From Nothophaeocryptopus gaeumannii (lineage: Eukaryota; Ascomycota; Dothideomycetes; Mycosphaerellales; Mycosphaerellaceae), in contig JASISA010000040.1 in NCBI GenBank assembly GCA_031771865.1, positions 310,001 to 374,000 of the forward strand: a DNA stretch of 64,000 nt, in the 5' to 3' direction. The position numbers were made by a program, and so were the translations under genes. The notes under the pieces are model-generated. The model was not told where the DNA came from and made no database searches. It saw nothing but the letters and a program-made list of their open reading frames with translations. Position 1 is the stretch's first letter, and each line of letters begins with the position of its first letter. Shown piece after piece: positions 10,079 through 20,865 of this stretch.

Positions 10079-11575
10079 ATGACACAAGATGGGTTGAGCG
10101 TCTGTACGCGACTCACGTAGACTCAATGCGCCATCAAGACTGACAGGAACAAAATAGTGACAGCCAGGCTCGCCGACCTACCCATCAACCTCCTCCGCGC
10201 CGAAGTCCAGCGACGACAAGCTGCTGGAGAGCGACCAGCATGCGGATCCGACCGCAAGAGCCATGACTACAATCTCCCTCTCCATGTCTTCGCGCTATTC
10301 CTCATCCTCATCCTCTCCACTCTGGCATGCTCCTTCCCTCTGATCGTTCACTGCTTCCCAAAGCTGCCAGTTCCAAACCAAGCTCTCTTCATCAGCCGGC
10401 ATTTTGGGACAGGCGTGCTGATCGCGACTGCCTTCGTCCATCTCCTCCCGACGGCATATACCAGCTTGACCGATCCATGTCTGCCTCCTTTCTGGACCGA
10501 TGTATACCCTGCCATGCCTGGCTTCATAGCCATGGTGAGCGTAATAGTCACAGTGGGCATCGAGATGTTCTTTGCGACAAGAGGAGCCGGGCACAGTCAC
10601 CACGTGGACTTCCAACAGCTGAGAGGAAATGATGGGGATGGTATGGACGCGAGGCCGAAGCTCCCGAGGAAAAGCATGAGCAACAATAAGTTCCGACATA
10701 GGCCTTATGGGGATGAGGATGCAGAAGCAGGTGCGAAGGACATAGCTCTGGCAGATCAGAGGAGTCCATTTTTGGACGCTCCTCCCACACCAACGAGCGC
10801 GAGCAGTTCGCTTAACAAGCCGCTGCCCCAAACGCCAAGCCCGAGACAGCAGGAGGAAGACGATGAGGACGATGACTTGGATCTGGACGAGCTGGACCCT
10901 GCGGCAGACGATACGCAGCCATTGAATAGGACGGCCGACTCTGACGACGATGATGAACTTCCTTTAAATGGCCATGTCAACGGCTACTCCAGGCCTGGCA
11001 AGCACACGCGAAAGGTCTCTTGGGTAGATGATGTGCAAGTGGATCATTCCGGTGGTGGCTCACATACTCCAACTGCCCATGAGCAACGACTAGTGCTTCA
11101 ATGTCTTATGCTCGAAGCCGGCATTCTCTTTCATAGTGTCTTCATCGGTCTTGCGGTATCGGTCAGCACTGGATCAGCATTTGTCGTGCTTTTGATCGCC
11201 ATCTCCTTCCATCAGACTTTCGAAGGCTTGGCTCTTGGATCGCGGATAGCTTCCATTGGATCCTTCTCAACAAACTCTTACAAGCCTTGGCTGATGTGTC
11301 TCATGTATGGCATCACGACACCGGTCGGTCAAGCGATTGGGCTGGCTGTACAAGGGCTTTATGATCCTGCAAGTGAGTTTGGACTGCTTATGGTAGGCAC
11401 CATGAACGCCATCAGCTCTGGGCTTTTACTTTACGCCGGCCTCGTGCAGCTGCTTGCAGAAGACTTCCTCAGCGAAGCGAGTTATATAGAGCTACGCGGC
11501 AAGCGACGACTGCAGGCATGCGCGGCCGTCGTGGCAGGTAGCATGCTCATGGCTTTGGTCGGAGTATGGGCGTAA
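10079..11575 (+). CDS. ZIP-family zinc/iron transporter
   Basis: Plasma-membrane-type ZIP transporter importing Zn2+ or related metals. The long frame has no ATG at its start. I infer a 25-nt first exon (10079-10103, MTQDGLSV), a 54-bp intron 10104-10157 (GTACGC, CTGAC branch, ATAG acceptor) and a second exon 10158-11575, giving 480 residues. Membrane spans include FALFLILILSTLACSF and HFGTGVLIATAFVHLLP. The family signature with metal-binding histidines is seen in LFHSVFIGLAVS and SFHQTFEGLALGSRI. Between spans 3 and 4 lies a large hydrophilic loop with a GHSHH cluster and long Asp/Glu runs (near residues 235-280), a plausible metal-sensing segment. The 3' end has four further spans. Intact; metal specificity is not readable from sequence. 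Confidence 0.88.
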
Positions 11576-11801
11576 CGCATGCAGCGATGAATGGATCATT
11601 GACCCAAAGCCTTTGCCGGTAACACTTCTTGACGCAGGCGACTTCCCTATTTCACGACATACGTGTACAACTCGACTTCGGGGCGAATGGTAAGACCAAG
11701 TTTCCCACTTGAGCTACTGCTGGACTTGAGCCGCTTGCAAATTACGACTCTCTCCACGTCCAGTTCAGGTGGCAGAATCCTTCAAAGGTTTCGTTGCGGC
11801 C

Positions 11802-13098
11802 ATGGACACTGAACATCTCATCGCGATCATTGCTCTCATAGTCTCTCTAAGCGCTTTGGCAGTCACTGCCGTACAGTTACTCCAGCAGGTCTTCTGCGCC
11901 GCAGATGGCTATCGACGATGCGCCAATTCAGTCATCGGGCCCTGATCTGGTCTCAGGCATCGTAGTTCCAAATGGAGCGAAATGCACATGGAGACCCAAT
12001 ACTACACGCCACACATACTTGTCATCACGGACTCGAAAGAAATGCGGGATTCTGAAGAGCAGCTTGGCCCAACATTTGCGCTTGCCCCAACATTTGCGCT
12101 TGCATCCCTGAAGGCGACTGCGAAAAGTCTTGGTATGGGTTCTCGAGACCGAATGAACCTCGTACTTTGGAACAGCGTTAGACAAGAATGTGCATTGACT
12201 GCCCCGTGCGGCACCAGGAAAGATATCGAAAAGCGACCGAGGTCTTCCTTTGCTCAGCATAGGACGCTTCAAAACTCACAAGCAGGGCGAACCGTTTCGT
12301 GGCTACTCGATGAGCCTTCAGGGCCAAGCCCCAATTGAAGCGACGGGCAGCGCAGAATTTGCTGTAGCTTTCCGGCAATGGGACTGGGACTTTATGCCTC
12401 TGGAGATCATCCGTCCTCTTGCGACCTCCACTTTACGAGATGTACTGGTTCTAGGAATCCGCCTTGGCCTGCAATGGCGCGAGGTTGATCGAGTGCATCG
12501 TCATTTCCAGGCGGATGGAAAGGGTCGCAGTCTCAGCTCGATTGAGACACGAGGCATAGGGCCGGTCTTTCTATTTGAAGGTGATGGAGCTGGCATCGAA
12601 TCGGACCCTGGCTTGGTTCCCTCTCAGGCTGTGAATAAGATGTGCTTTGGCATCGTGCCGGGCTGTCCAGAGCTGGTCGGCCAAGATTTCTACACCATAT
12701 ACGAGTTCGTTAATTGAAGATTGGCCTATGTGCAGACCATGGAGGACCTTGGAATCGATGATAGGAGCCTGCTTCTGGAAATGAGACAATGCTGGTTCTG
12801 TGAACCTTACAACGACTTCAATGTTCTCGCTAGTACTTTCCTGCCGCTCACTGGACATCCCGCCGTTGGCTTTCGCTTCTCAGGCTGGATCAAGGGCTGC
12901 TCCTCTCCTATGGCGGGCCGGGACGGGCGCTTTGCTCTATTGCAAGCCCTTCGAAAACGAGTCAGTGGAACTACGCACACGATGAACTGGGTTTTGAGGC
13001 AATTTGAAAGTTTACCAGAGACGTACCGAGAAGATTTTGAATGCCGATGGAAAAGCTCCATAGTGCTAGGAACCAGTTCATCGGTAGAAGGAGGGTAG
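11802..13098 (+). pseudogene. broken fungal-specific protein of unknown function with N-terminal membrane anchor
   Basis: The reading starts with a hydrophobic anchor (EHLIAIIALIVSLSALAVTA) and then GYRRCANSVIGP. It continues after an in-frame TGA at 11943-11945, where the pattern expects tryptophan, into WSEMHMETQYYTPHILVI. A later part in another frame carries FRQWDWDFMPLEIIRPLATS and NKMCFGIVPGCPEL, a block seen in many uncharacterised filamentous-fungal proteins. That frame is cut again by TGA at 12718-12720 before a last open stretch ending at 13098. A frameshift, or more likely a deletion, lies between about 12250 and 12330. An 18-bp perfect tandem duplication sits at about 12068-12103. 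Three or more independent lesions make this a relic. The family has no known function that I can name. Confidence 0.65.
12068..12103. repeat. 18-bp tandem duplication
   Basis: Two adjacent copies of CCCAACATTTGCGCTTGC inside the relic at 11802-13098. The unit is a multiple of three and duplicates PTFALA in frame. Confidence 0.8.
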
Positions 13099-13788
13099 GA
13101 GGTTGAGTGTTACGAGGACGGTTGAGTAGAGGTTCGGGAGTGGAAGTGGAAGTAGTGCTTGAGAGGTGAGAGGAGGCGTGAGGAATGTGATACCCTACCC
13201 GGGCTCGATGATGCTCACCCGCACCTTATGCAGCACAAGGCACAGCCTGAGGCGTACGACTTTTCACGTGGAGGACAAGCTCTGGGAAGAAGGCTGAGCA
13301 TTGCTTCATTTGGAAAACAGTACGAGCCAGCAGTGGGCGGTGCGCCGACGAGCAGCGATAATTGTTCCGAGGAGCAATTCAACACATCTGTTCTCTGCTG
13401 ATGGCAAGCCCTGTTGGATTTTGACCTTTTTGTCTACATCCGCTCCCGAGTTCTTCGCAATGCAGTTTGCCGACCTCAGGCCTGCCGATCATTGCCCTGT
13501 AAGGTGAAAAGAAAGAGATGGAGTCGGTTCCTTCGGCCGGTCAGGGCAGCTCGAAAGCCGAAGGCTGCCGCTCTGTGAGCCCTGGCGAGCCACTCGCATT
13601 GCAGGACTGTTCGGACCAGATGAACGACAGGCTGTGCTAAATCTGGAGGCATCGAACAAGCATCGTTCGAACATATAACAAAGAGAATACTTCGACAGTT
13701 ATCGGGAGAACCAAAACCAAAACATCCATCTATAAGAAGTACATCACACAACACAGCTTACCTGGAACTCACGAGAGAGCATTACACA
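13099..13788. promoter_or_regulatory. upstream region of the alpha/beta hydrolase gene
   Basis: About 690 bp with only short unsupported frames. The last 150 bp before the ATG at 13789 probably contain the hydrolase promoter and 5' leader. Confidence 0.35.
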
Positions 13789-14697
13789 ATGACTTACCTC
13801 GAAGTCCCCAACGCAAGCATCTACTACGAAACCTTCGGCTCAGACCTTCCCCTCCTCCTCTGCATATCCGGCGCAGACGGCTCCTGCGATATCTGGAGAG
13901 GCTTCGCCGAATGTCTCAAGACCCACTTCACAGTCGTCCTATGGGACCGCCGTGGCTTCTCGCGCAGCCACCTTACAGGACCTCAGGACTATGACCAAAG
14001 GCTGGAGACCGATGCAGATGACGCAGCGACTCTGATAAAGCATCTATCACCTAATGAGCCAGCGACTGTCATTGGAAACAGTTCGGGAGCGATTGTCTCA
14101 TTGAAATTGTTGGTCAGACATCCAGAGATCGTGAGGACTGTGGTGCCCTACGAGCCGCCTTTGGCGAGTACCCTGGAGGATTTTGGGGAGCTTTGGGGGG
14201 AGCATGAGGTACATACGCCTCTCTATGCAATCCTCGCTCAAATCTAATCACTGACAACATCCTTCTAGGCAACTTACGCCATCTACCGCAAAGCCGGCGC
14301 CATTCCAGCATTTAGTCGATTCGCTCAATTGACGAAAGCTGACATGCGCCAGATGGCTTCGCAGATGGCTTCCGTCATGGATCCAAGAAAGAATATCTAC
14401 ATTCACTCTAATATCCAGTATTGGTTTGAGCGGGAGTTCATGTTTTATCCGAAGGCTCCGTTTGATGTTGAGAAGAACTTGCGGCCTTTGAAGGAGAAGT
14501 TGATGTTTGTCAATGGTGAGCTCTCGCCAAAGGACGCATATCAGTATCGCGCGAATGTGAAGATGGCAAAGGAGTTGGGTTTGGGGTTGGTCATCCTGCC
14601 CGGGGAGCACGTTGGGCATGCGACTTGTCCTAAGGAGTTCTCGGCGGCTTTGCTTGAGGCTTTGAAGGCAAAGGATGGCTACTATGCTAGTGTCTGA
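13789..14697 (+). CDS. alpha/beta hydrolase
   Basis: A 282-residue single-domain alpha/beta-hydrolase (esterase/epoxide-hydrolase-like) encoded by two exons, 13789-14208 and 14269-14697. The 60-bp intron has GTACAT, an ACTGAC branch site and CTTCTAG. Exon 1 ends and exon 2 starts on codon boundaries. The nucleophile elbow is GNSSG with Ser98. The oxyanion region is CISGADGSCDIW, LWDRRGFSRS follows, and the likely catalytic His is in EHVGHAT near the C-terminus. No signal peptide, so probably cytosolic. It lies among possible metabolic genes, but its substrate cannot be inferred. Confidence 0.85.
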
Positions 14698-15009
14698 GAG
14701 AGATTCTGGGCCTCGTCGTTGAAGGAGCTGATGATACTGAGCTTTTGATGTCGACCACATGTACAATATGTGCGGGCAAGACAGGATAGAATGTATACAA
14801 CATGATCAGGACTACCTTCCCCTGACTCGTGATATCCAGATCGACTGACTACTGAGTGTGATGCAGTCAAGGATCCGATCCAGTATCATTAGCGCAATCG
14901 CCAACAGCGCAATGGTCATAAGGAGTTCGCGAGTGTTCATAAACCATTGTTTCCTCAAGAATTCACTGCTTCCACGGGAACGTCAAAAAGCTGTCGAGAT
15001 ATCAGCAAC

Positions 15010-16212
15010 ATGGCGACTCTAAAGACATTTATGGTCACTTTGCTCTTTTCTTCTCTTGTGCTATCAAGCTATTGTCTGTGCTTGACACAAGATGAGATCG
15101 GAGAGATCGTTGCGAGTGGCACAAAGAATCTTACCCGCCGCGGCAACGGCCGCGATGACTCCGTATCTTCCTGGTGGCCCTTTGATATCGACATGTACAT
15201 GCTCCTCCCTGACGAGAAGATCGCCACCTTGGATTCGACGAAATTCTCAACCGAAGACAAAGACAAGTTGTTCGCTGCAAAGAAGGGCTATTCACATCTT
15301 TGCACCATGTAAGCAGCAACGGAGCGGTACCCTGCCGACTCGAATTTCAAAGATCCAAAAAATCCCCTGAAGACATATGGATGGACGAGCTGGAGCGATG
15401 ACAGAAAGATCGACTTCAGCGACTTCAGCGACTTCAACTTCGCAACCGCGTTCGAAGATCTAGAGATCAGCACAGCGAATGCAGACTGGCTTCCAATCCT
15501 TCAAACGCACAGTGAAGAGGGGACCGACATCGAAACCAACGCAAGGCTCTTACAACAATTGGATCAACGTCAAAGACAAGACACTTCTCGAAGCAGCGAA
15601 TTCTGGTCCAGACTTCCAGAATCGGGATCGAAATCTTGGCGTCCATGAAGATGATATTGTGCCTCTTAAGAAAAGGTCTGATGTGTTCTGGCTGGGACTG
15701 CAAAAGACTTGTTGCCACTAACAAGGATTTGCCAAAGGGCAGTAACATCAACAAGGAGCTGGAGCATGTCTTCCAGTACCACATTAGACATCAGCCGACC
15801 TTGGAGGTCTTATGGATGGTGACAGGGAAACGAAAACTAGAAGAAGTCGGGAACGTGAGTAGCTTCATGAGCTCCATCCAACGTGCCACATATGCTGACA
15901 TTCCTCTATCACTAGTGACCAGGATTGACCTATCCAATTACCTCGAAGCAGGGACTGGTGGCCTTGAGTCGTCAAAATGCAGATGGTATAGCGTGGTTGC
16001 TCGGGTAAGGCATCAGGGATCACACGCTCTTGAATCTTGAAGACTATTTCGTTGACCACCTTCACAGGCAGCATAAAGACAGCATTGGCGTTCGAGCGTT
16101 CAACCGATTCAGTATCTTCAACTGCCCAGAAGTAAAGGCCGGGAAGGAAGGGAAGAGCCAGTGGTGTTTGTACGTCCATATTGCAGGGGCATCTTCGGCC
16201 ACGAACGTGTAG
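15010..16212 (+). pseudogene. broken secreted-type protein of an unrecognised fungal family
   Basis: Starts with a clear signal-peptide-like leader (MATLKTFMVTLLFSSLVLSS). Segments that read like one conserved fungal family then follow: LPDEKIATLDSTKFS, NPLKTYGWTSWSDDRKI, DLEISTANADWLPILQTH, NWINVKDKTLLEAAN, FQYHIRHQPTLEVLWMVTGK and, at the end, RFSIFNCPEVKAGKE. They lie in different frames. An in-frame TAA interrupts at 15310-15312, frameshifts occur near 15480-15530 and between about 15640 and 15730, and a plausible intron starts at GTGAGT near 15855. The short 9-bp repeat GACTTCAGC occurs in tandem near 15411-15435. Function unknown; broken by at least three lesions. Confidence 0.6.
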
Positions 16213-16372
16213 ATGTTGTTGAGATCGTAAGATGATGTTCGGCAGGCAGATAGTTCTAGCGCTGCCATGTCTATAGGTGTTCTCGATTGTTGGGTTGTTT
16301 GGAGCAAAGTGTGCTTCTTAAAGTGTGCCTATTTCTTGTTTCTTGTTTCCTGCACCCCTGTGACGAGACCAA

Positions 16373-17623
16373 TCAGCTCTTCACCTTAGCCTCTATAACG
16401 CATTCCAGCCCCGTCTCAGGCGACCAGAGCTCCACAATCTCAAGTCCGACAGAAACTAGCAGAGATTCCCATTGTATCTTGGTCCTCTCCATACCGCCAA
16501 CGAACATCTTCTTTAAGATGTCCATGCCAGCTGCGCGTCGATCGGCTCCAGTGTCAGGCAAAACGTAGTCATCGATCAGGATTCGGGATCTCTTGCGGCC
16601 ATTGCTTCAACGATGTTCGACAGAATCAAGGCGCACTTCTTGTCCGACCAGTCATGCGTGATGTTGCGTAGATAGTAGACTTTAGCACCTGTGCAATTGA
16701 TTAGCAAGAGGATCGAGTAGGTTAGGGCCGAGAGCAGGACAATCTTACCCTTAATCGGTTGTGGCGTGAAGGAGTCATGCGTTTGAAACTCGATGCCCTT
16801 CGGCTTTGCCACCATCCCATCAAACGTCTTCGGGAGATCCTGGAGTATGAGCCTTCCCTTCGCATCCAGAAAATGCTCCCGAAACTTTTGCAACTCATGT
16901 CCGAAGCCGCCTCCCACATCAACGACAAGCACATCATCCACCCCGAATGAGTCCTCGGTGAGCTCGATATCAGCGGAATATATCTCAAACAACTGAGGAG
17001 CCTCCGCATATTTCCGAATCGCCATATAGTCGTCAAAGGCTTCTTTCTGCTCGAGATCATTTTGGAAGAGCTCGAATATTGGCAGGCCGTAGGTATACTC
17101 CAAGGGGCATTTCTGATCTGGGCCTTCCGAAAATTGGTGCAAAGCATCTTTGCGAATCATCTCAATAAGTTTTGGACCGACAGCGAAGGTCAGGTCAGTG
17201 TGATGTTTCTCTCCGCCCATATAGCCTTTGGTAACGATCAGTGATGTGGTATCATTGCTGGCGTATGTTGCGTGTGCCGTCTCTGAGCATACGCCAGCAT
17301 ATGTAATCAGTCTCATCGTTCTGATAATGAGGAGCTCATCGAAACCAGTGTCCTGGGACAGTCGCTCGGCTGTCACGACACTGCCATGCTTCGCAATAAC
17401 GGCCTGCAGTATGCCGAGCGCGATCGCAATTTGAATACAGAGGTTCTCGAGCATATAGAATCTCGTACGCATAGAGCCTCTCTACAGGTGTTTCGGCCAG
17501 GCATTGAAGTCGATGAATCTCGTCCAAAAGCCGTGTGTGAGCCACAGGGTCGCCTTCAGCTGCATCTCGAACTCCTTCCAATCTTTCCAGGAGCGCTGCC
17601 GTCTTGAGCCAATTGCTTGTCAT
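16373..17623 (-). pseudogene. O-methyltransferase with two frameshifts
   Basis: Plant/fungal-type SAM-dependent O-methyltransferase (AfoMT-like, often in secondary metabolism). Order on the minus strand: N-terminal dimerisation region from ATG 17623 (MTSNWLKTAALLERLEG, ending LAETPVERL), a one-base excess near 17473, then FYMLENLCIQIAIALG. Next come the SAM site VVDVGGGFGHEL and the catalytic-His motif NITHDWSDKKCALILSNI. Last is a frameshift near 16590, after which ILIDDYVLPDTGADR continues in another frame to a stop at 16373. A normal 60-bp intron lies at 16689-16748 (GTAAGA..CAG). A truncated 298-residue protein could still start at 17472, but it lacks both the dimerisation part and the last strands. 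Probably non-functional unless the two shifts are sequence errors. Confidence 0.75.
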
Positions 17624-18208
17624 GATCGTCGGATTTTTGGGTGGCTCGACGGGAAAGGATTTCGTCTGAAAGGGCTCGGATCATGGCTTCTTTGCACGTG
17701 CAGATGTCCTCGGCCTCTCCTAACCACAGCGGAAACCCCATGTCTCCTTCACGGTTCTGTTTGAAGTCGCAGAGCATTATAAAGCCCTGAAAGCACACAA
17801 TGGACTCGCGCCAACAGTCCGAAGCGAGTGCGTTCCTCTGAACCAGTCCAGCGGTCGCACTCATCATTCTCGCGCCGCCCGTCATAGCGCCGCAGCAATC
17901 TTGTACGCATACGTACAGCACTCTTTCGGCGCCGCAAGGCCCTGCATCATCCTTGATCAGGTTGCTTACTGATTTCCATTGTCGGCAACGATTGACATTG
18001 ACGGCCGACTGAAGGATGAAGTTGCGGACCCTTGGTTGATACAGGCTCCTCCCGTAGGATGTGCAGCATTAGGGCGTCACTCTGCAGCCGAAGGCTAGCG
18101 TAATTCCAATTTGTATGCACTTCCCCGACAGTATTTCATCAAACAAGAACATGTCTTTCGGCATGTCTGCATACCCTCAAGCGCAGATACGAGATTGCCC
18201 CTCTGAGA
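17624..18208. promoter_or_regulatory. spacer between the O-methyltransferase relic and the MFS gene
   Basis: About 580 bp that should include the MFS gene promoter. A minus-strand frame of 121 residues at 17556-17921 overlaps the O-methyltransferase start and matches nothing I know. Confidence 0.35.
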
Positions 18209-19738
18209 ATGACCACAGACATGAAGAGAGAGGAGGATGAGGAGCGAATGGACTTGGCACTGGACAATTCGATGCCACAATTAGAGCAGGGAACTGCAGC
18301 TTCCGGATATTACATCGAGGCGAAAGATGCAGTGGATAAAGACGATTGCCCTTTGAAGACGGCAGCGGATGGGCACACAGTCTTGATTCCACAGCCCACC
18401 GACGGTCCGAACGATCCATTAAACTGGAGTAGTCGAAAGAAGCACACCGTCCTTTTCGTTATCACTTTTCTGGCCTCATTGCCTGATTATGGAAGTAGCA
18501 CTGCTGCCGTCACGCTCATACCACAAGCAAAAGAATGGAATTTGCCGGAGAATACCGTCCAGCATAACCTCGTTGGCAATCTCTTCTGCCTCGGTGCTGG
18601 AGGTCTCTTCGCGGTTGCTCTTTCCGAGTACTTCGGGAGATTACCGGTGTTATTCTGGTTTCAGCTGCTCGCTCTTGGGACCGGAATTTGGTGCGGCGCA
18701 GCGCAGTCTTTCGATTCGTTCCTGGCAGCGAGGATCCTGAACGGCTTCTTTGCTATTGCGGCTCAAGCGGGCGGACTGATGTGGATCAAAGACATGTTCT
18801 TCTTTCATGAAAATCCAAGGAAGATCAACTTGTGGACTGGAGGCATCATCCTATCGCCTTACCTCGGTCCGTTCGTAGCGGCCTTCGTCATTTGGAAGCT
18901 GAGTTGGCGATGGGCGTACTGGATCTACTCGATCTTGAACGCTGTCGGCCTGTTGCTCATGCTACTGATCGACGAGACGTACTATGACCAAAGTATTCCG
19001 AGCGAACAACAGCCATCTCGGAGATCATGGATACTCCGGCTGATAGATATCGAGCGGCTTCCGAAAGGTGCCTTTCTACCTTCCATCTCTCGACCCGCAA
19101 TCGCAGTCCTCAAAGTGCCCGTTGCACTAATCACCGTTTACTACTTTCTGAACTTCGCCTGGGTTATCGGCGTTAATGTAACGATTTTGACCTGGCTGAC
19201 CAACTTCTACGGTTTCTCTCCGAAGAGTCTCGGTTTCTTCTACTTCTCTTTCTTGACAGGATCTATGCTGGGTGATATTTTTGGTCACTGGATCCATGAT
19301 CTATTCGGAAGCATGTATGCGCGTCGGCACGGAGGACGAATAGATCCTGAGGCTCGATTGACAATCTGCTACTTTGCAGGTATACTGATGTTTGTGGCTT
19401 TGATTGTGATAGGCTTTGCCTTGCAGTACCGGTGGCATTGGGCATATCTTGCAGTGTCCGGGGCCATGCAGGTTTCGGGGATCTTGATTGCAACAACGGC
19501 GATCAACGCATATTTGCTCGACAGTTATCCCGAAGGTAGCGGTGAAGTCGGAGCTTGGATAAACGTTGGGCGAACATTTGGCGGCTTCATGGCAACATAT
19601 ATTATGATTCCATGGGTGTCGTCAGCTGGGCCTGCCACGGCGCTTGGAGTCCAGTCCGGCATCACTGCAGCAGCGATGCTGATTCCTCTTTCTTGCAGGT
19701 CTTTGGCAAGCGCATACGGCAGGCTCAAGGTGCCATGA
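18209..19738 (+). CDS. MFS transporter (fungal DHA1-like)
   Basis: Intronless 509-residue membrane protein. A hydrophilic N-terminal tail of about 85 residues ends in the fungal MFS pre-span signature PTDGPNDPLNWSSRKKH. It is followed by about 12 hydrophobic segments in two groups of six, with a cytosolic loop near residues 270-310. Loop 2-3 carries ALSEYFGRLPVLFW, a variant of the MFS GxxxDxxGRR motif. A PYLGPFVAAF segment matches the antiporter-type motif C region of DHA1 carriers. The group exports small molecules such as toxins, drugs and polyamines; the substrate here is unknown. Being near a methyltransferase relic and an adenylate-forming gene, it could belong to a former metabolite cluster (inference). 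Intact. Confidence 0.88.
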   Translation: MTTDMKREEDEERMDLALDNSMPQLEQGTAASGYYIEAKDAVDKDDCPLKTAADGHTVLIPQPTDGPNDPLNWSSRKKHTVLFVITFLASLPDYGSSTAAVTLIPQAKEWNLPENTVQHNLVGNLFCLGAGGLFAVALSEYFGRLPVLFWFQLLALGTGIWCGAAQSFDSFLAARILNGFFAIAAQAGGLMWIKDMFFFHENPRKINLWTGGIILSPYLGPFVAAFVIWKLSWRWAYWIYSILNAVGLLLMLLIDETYYDQSIPSEQQPSRRSWILRLIDIERLPKGAFLPSISRPAIAVLKVPVALITVYYFLNFAWVIGVNVTILTWLTNFYGFSPKSLGFFYFSFLTGSMLGDIFGHWIHDLFGSMYARRHGGRIDPEARLTICYFAGILMFVALIVIGFALQYRWHWAYLAVSGAMQVSGILIATTAINAYLLDSYPEGSGEVGAWINVGRTFGGFMATYIMIPWVSSAGPATALGVQSGITAAAMLIPLSCRSLASAYGRLKVP

Positions 19739-20865
19739 AGTTTCCAGATACCAGAGACCACTTCAAAGTGGAAGTGAAATAGAAGAGAGCAGGTTGCATA
19801 ACGCACTGATCTTGGCAACCACCTCACCAGTATGGAAACATTCGAAAGTATTCGTCTCGACTGTAATTTAGTAGTCCAACAATCCAGGCGTCATCCGCAA
19901 TGTCTTCATCCTAGGATAGCTTAGTACTGTGGTCTTCGCATTCGCAGCCGCTAGGAAAGTTACCTACCTTTGTCTCCCTAAGCCAGGAATCGTACTTCTC
20001 TCTGGATGTGAAGAAAAGGTTTCTTGGGCCTTTCCCGGGACAATACCGCGGGCGGTCTTGTAGACTTCGCAGATCAACGCAACGAAGGAAAGTATGTCCG
20101 GGCCATGGCAGCGGAGGCTGCGTCGTGTACCAATGCTCCAAGGTCTCTAAATCCACCTGACGAAGACACGGCATAGCCGCGAATGGCTCTCTGTCACGGT
20201 GGCGAGAAAATATTGAACGGCCGTGGGAAAGCCAAGCCAGGCACTGGTCGGTACTCGGAAGTAGAACTCGGATACCAGAAGGGTAAGGTCTCGGTCTAGG
20301 TACTGATCAGTCCAGCATCCCGTTCCCGGTTTCTGGTTCACTGTTCTTCGCCGGATGTCAAATTCCAGTGTTACTGGATAAGTGCTTCTCTGGGCAGACA
20401 TATAGATGCTCGTAATCAGGCGTCCAGTGCCATGGCTAGCGGCTGGGAGTCACCGCCATACGCTTTTTGTTAAGAAGCTTCAGATACCCCCTCGCCTCGC
20501 CATGAGGCTGCGAAGAGTCGTGATTGAAGAACGCCATTGATGTCGCTGATAAAGTGGGTTTGTTGAGGTAGAAGACCGGAACGCGTGAGACGCGTGAGGT
20601 TGAGGTTGCTTTCGACATTGACTGGAGCCGATCAAGTATTCATTCTAATTTGACTTGCCCCACAGCCATTGAGTTTAACCGCAAGTTGACATCCCGAGGT
20701 TCTTATTTCCGGTAGCGGACGTCACTCTTATTCGAAGCTCCAGACTCTCAAGATATCAACATTGTCTGAGCAACCCGCTTCGCCAATCTTCAAGAGCAGA
20801 GCCGGGGACTCAGACGCAGCTCAAAGTCATCAGATTGATCGCAAAAATCACACATCTTAATCAAT
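19739..20865. other. intergenic region, possible minus-strand relic at 19911-20401
   Basis: About 1.1 kb without a confident gene. Two minus-strand frames in different phases (20147-20401 and 19911-20174) overlap and read like one broken protein, for example LTLLVSEFYFRVPTSAWLGF. I do not recognise the family and cannot rule out chance. The right end must hold the promoter of the gene at 20866. Confidence 0.3.

Noticed and set aside
10157..11575. ZIP transporter starting at a GTG codon
   Set aside because: Fungal genes start at ATG; a 54-bp intron and a short upstream ATG exon explain the missing start.
15865..16179. 104-residue minus-strand frame
   Set aside because: Antisense to the decayed secreted-type gene, whose + strand reading (FSIFNCPEVKAGKE) fits the family pattern better.
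17556..17921. 121-residue minus-strand frame upstream of the O-methyltransferase
   Set aside because: Overlaps the methyltransferase N-terminus in another phase and has no recognised motif.
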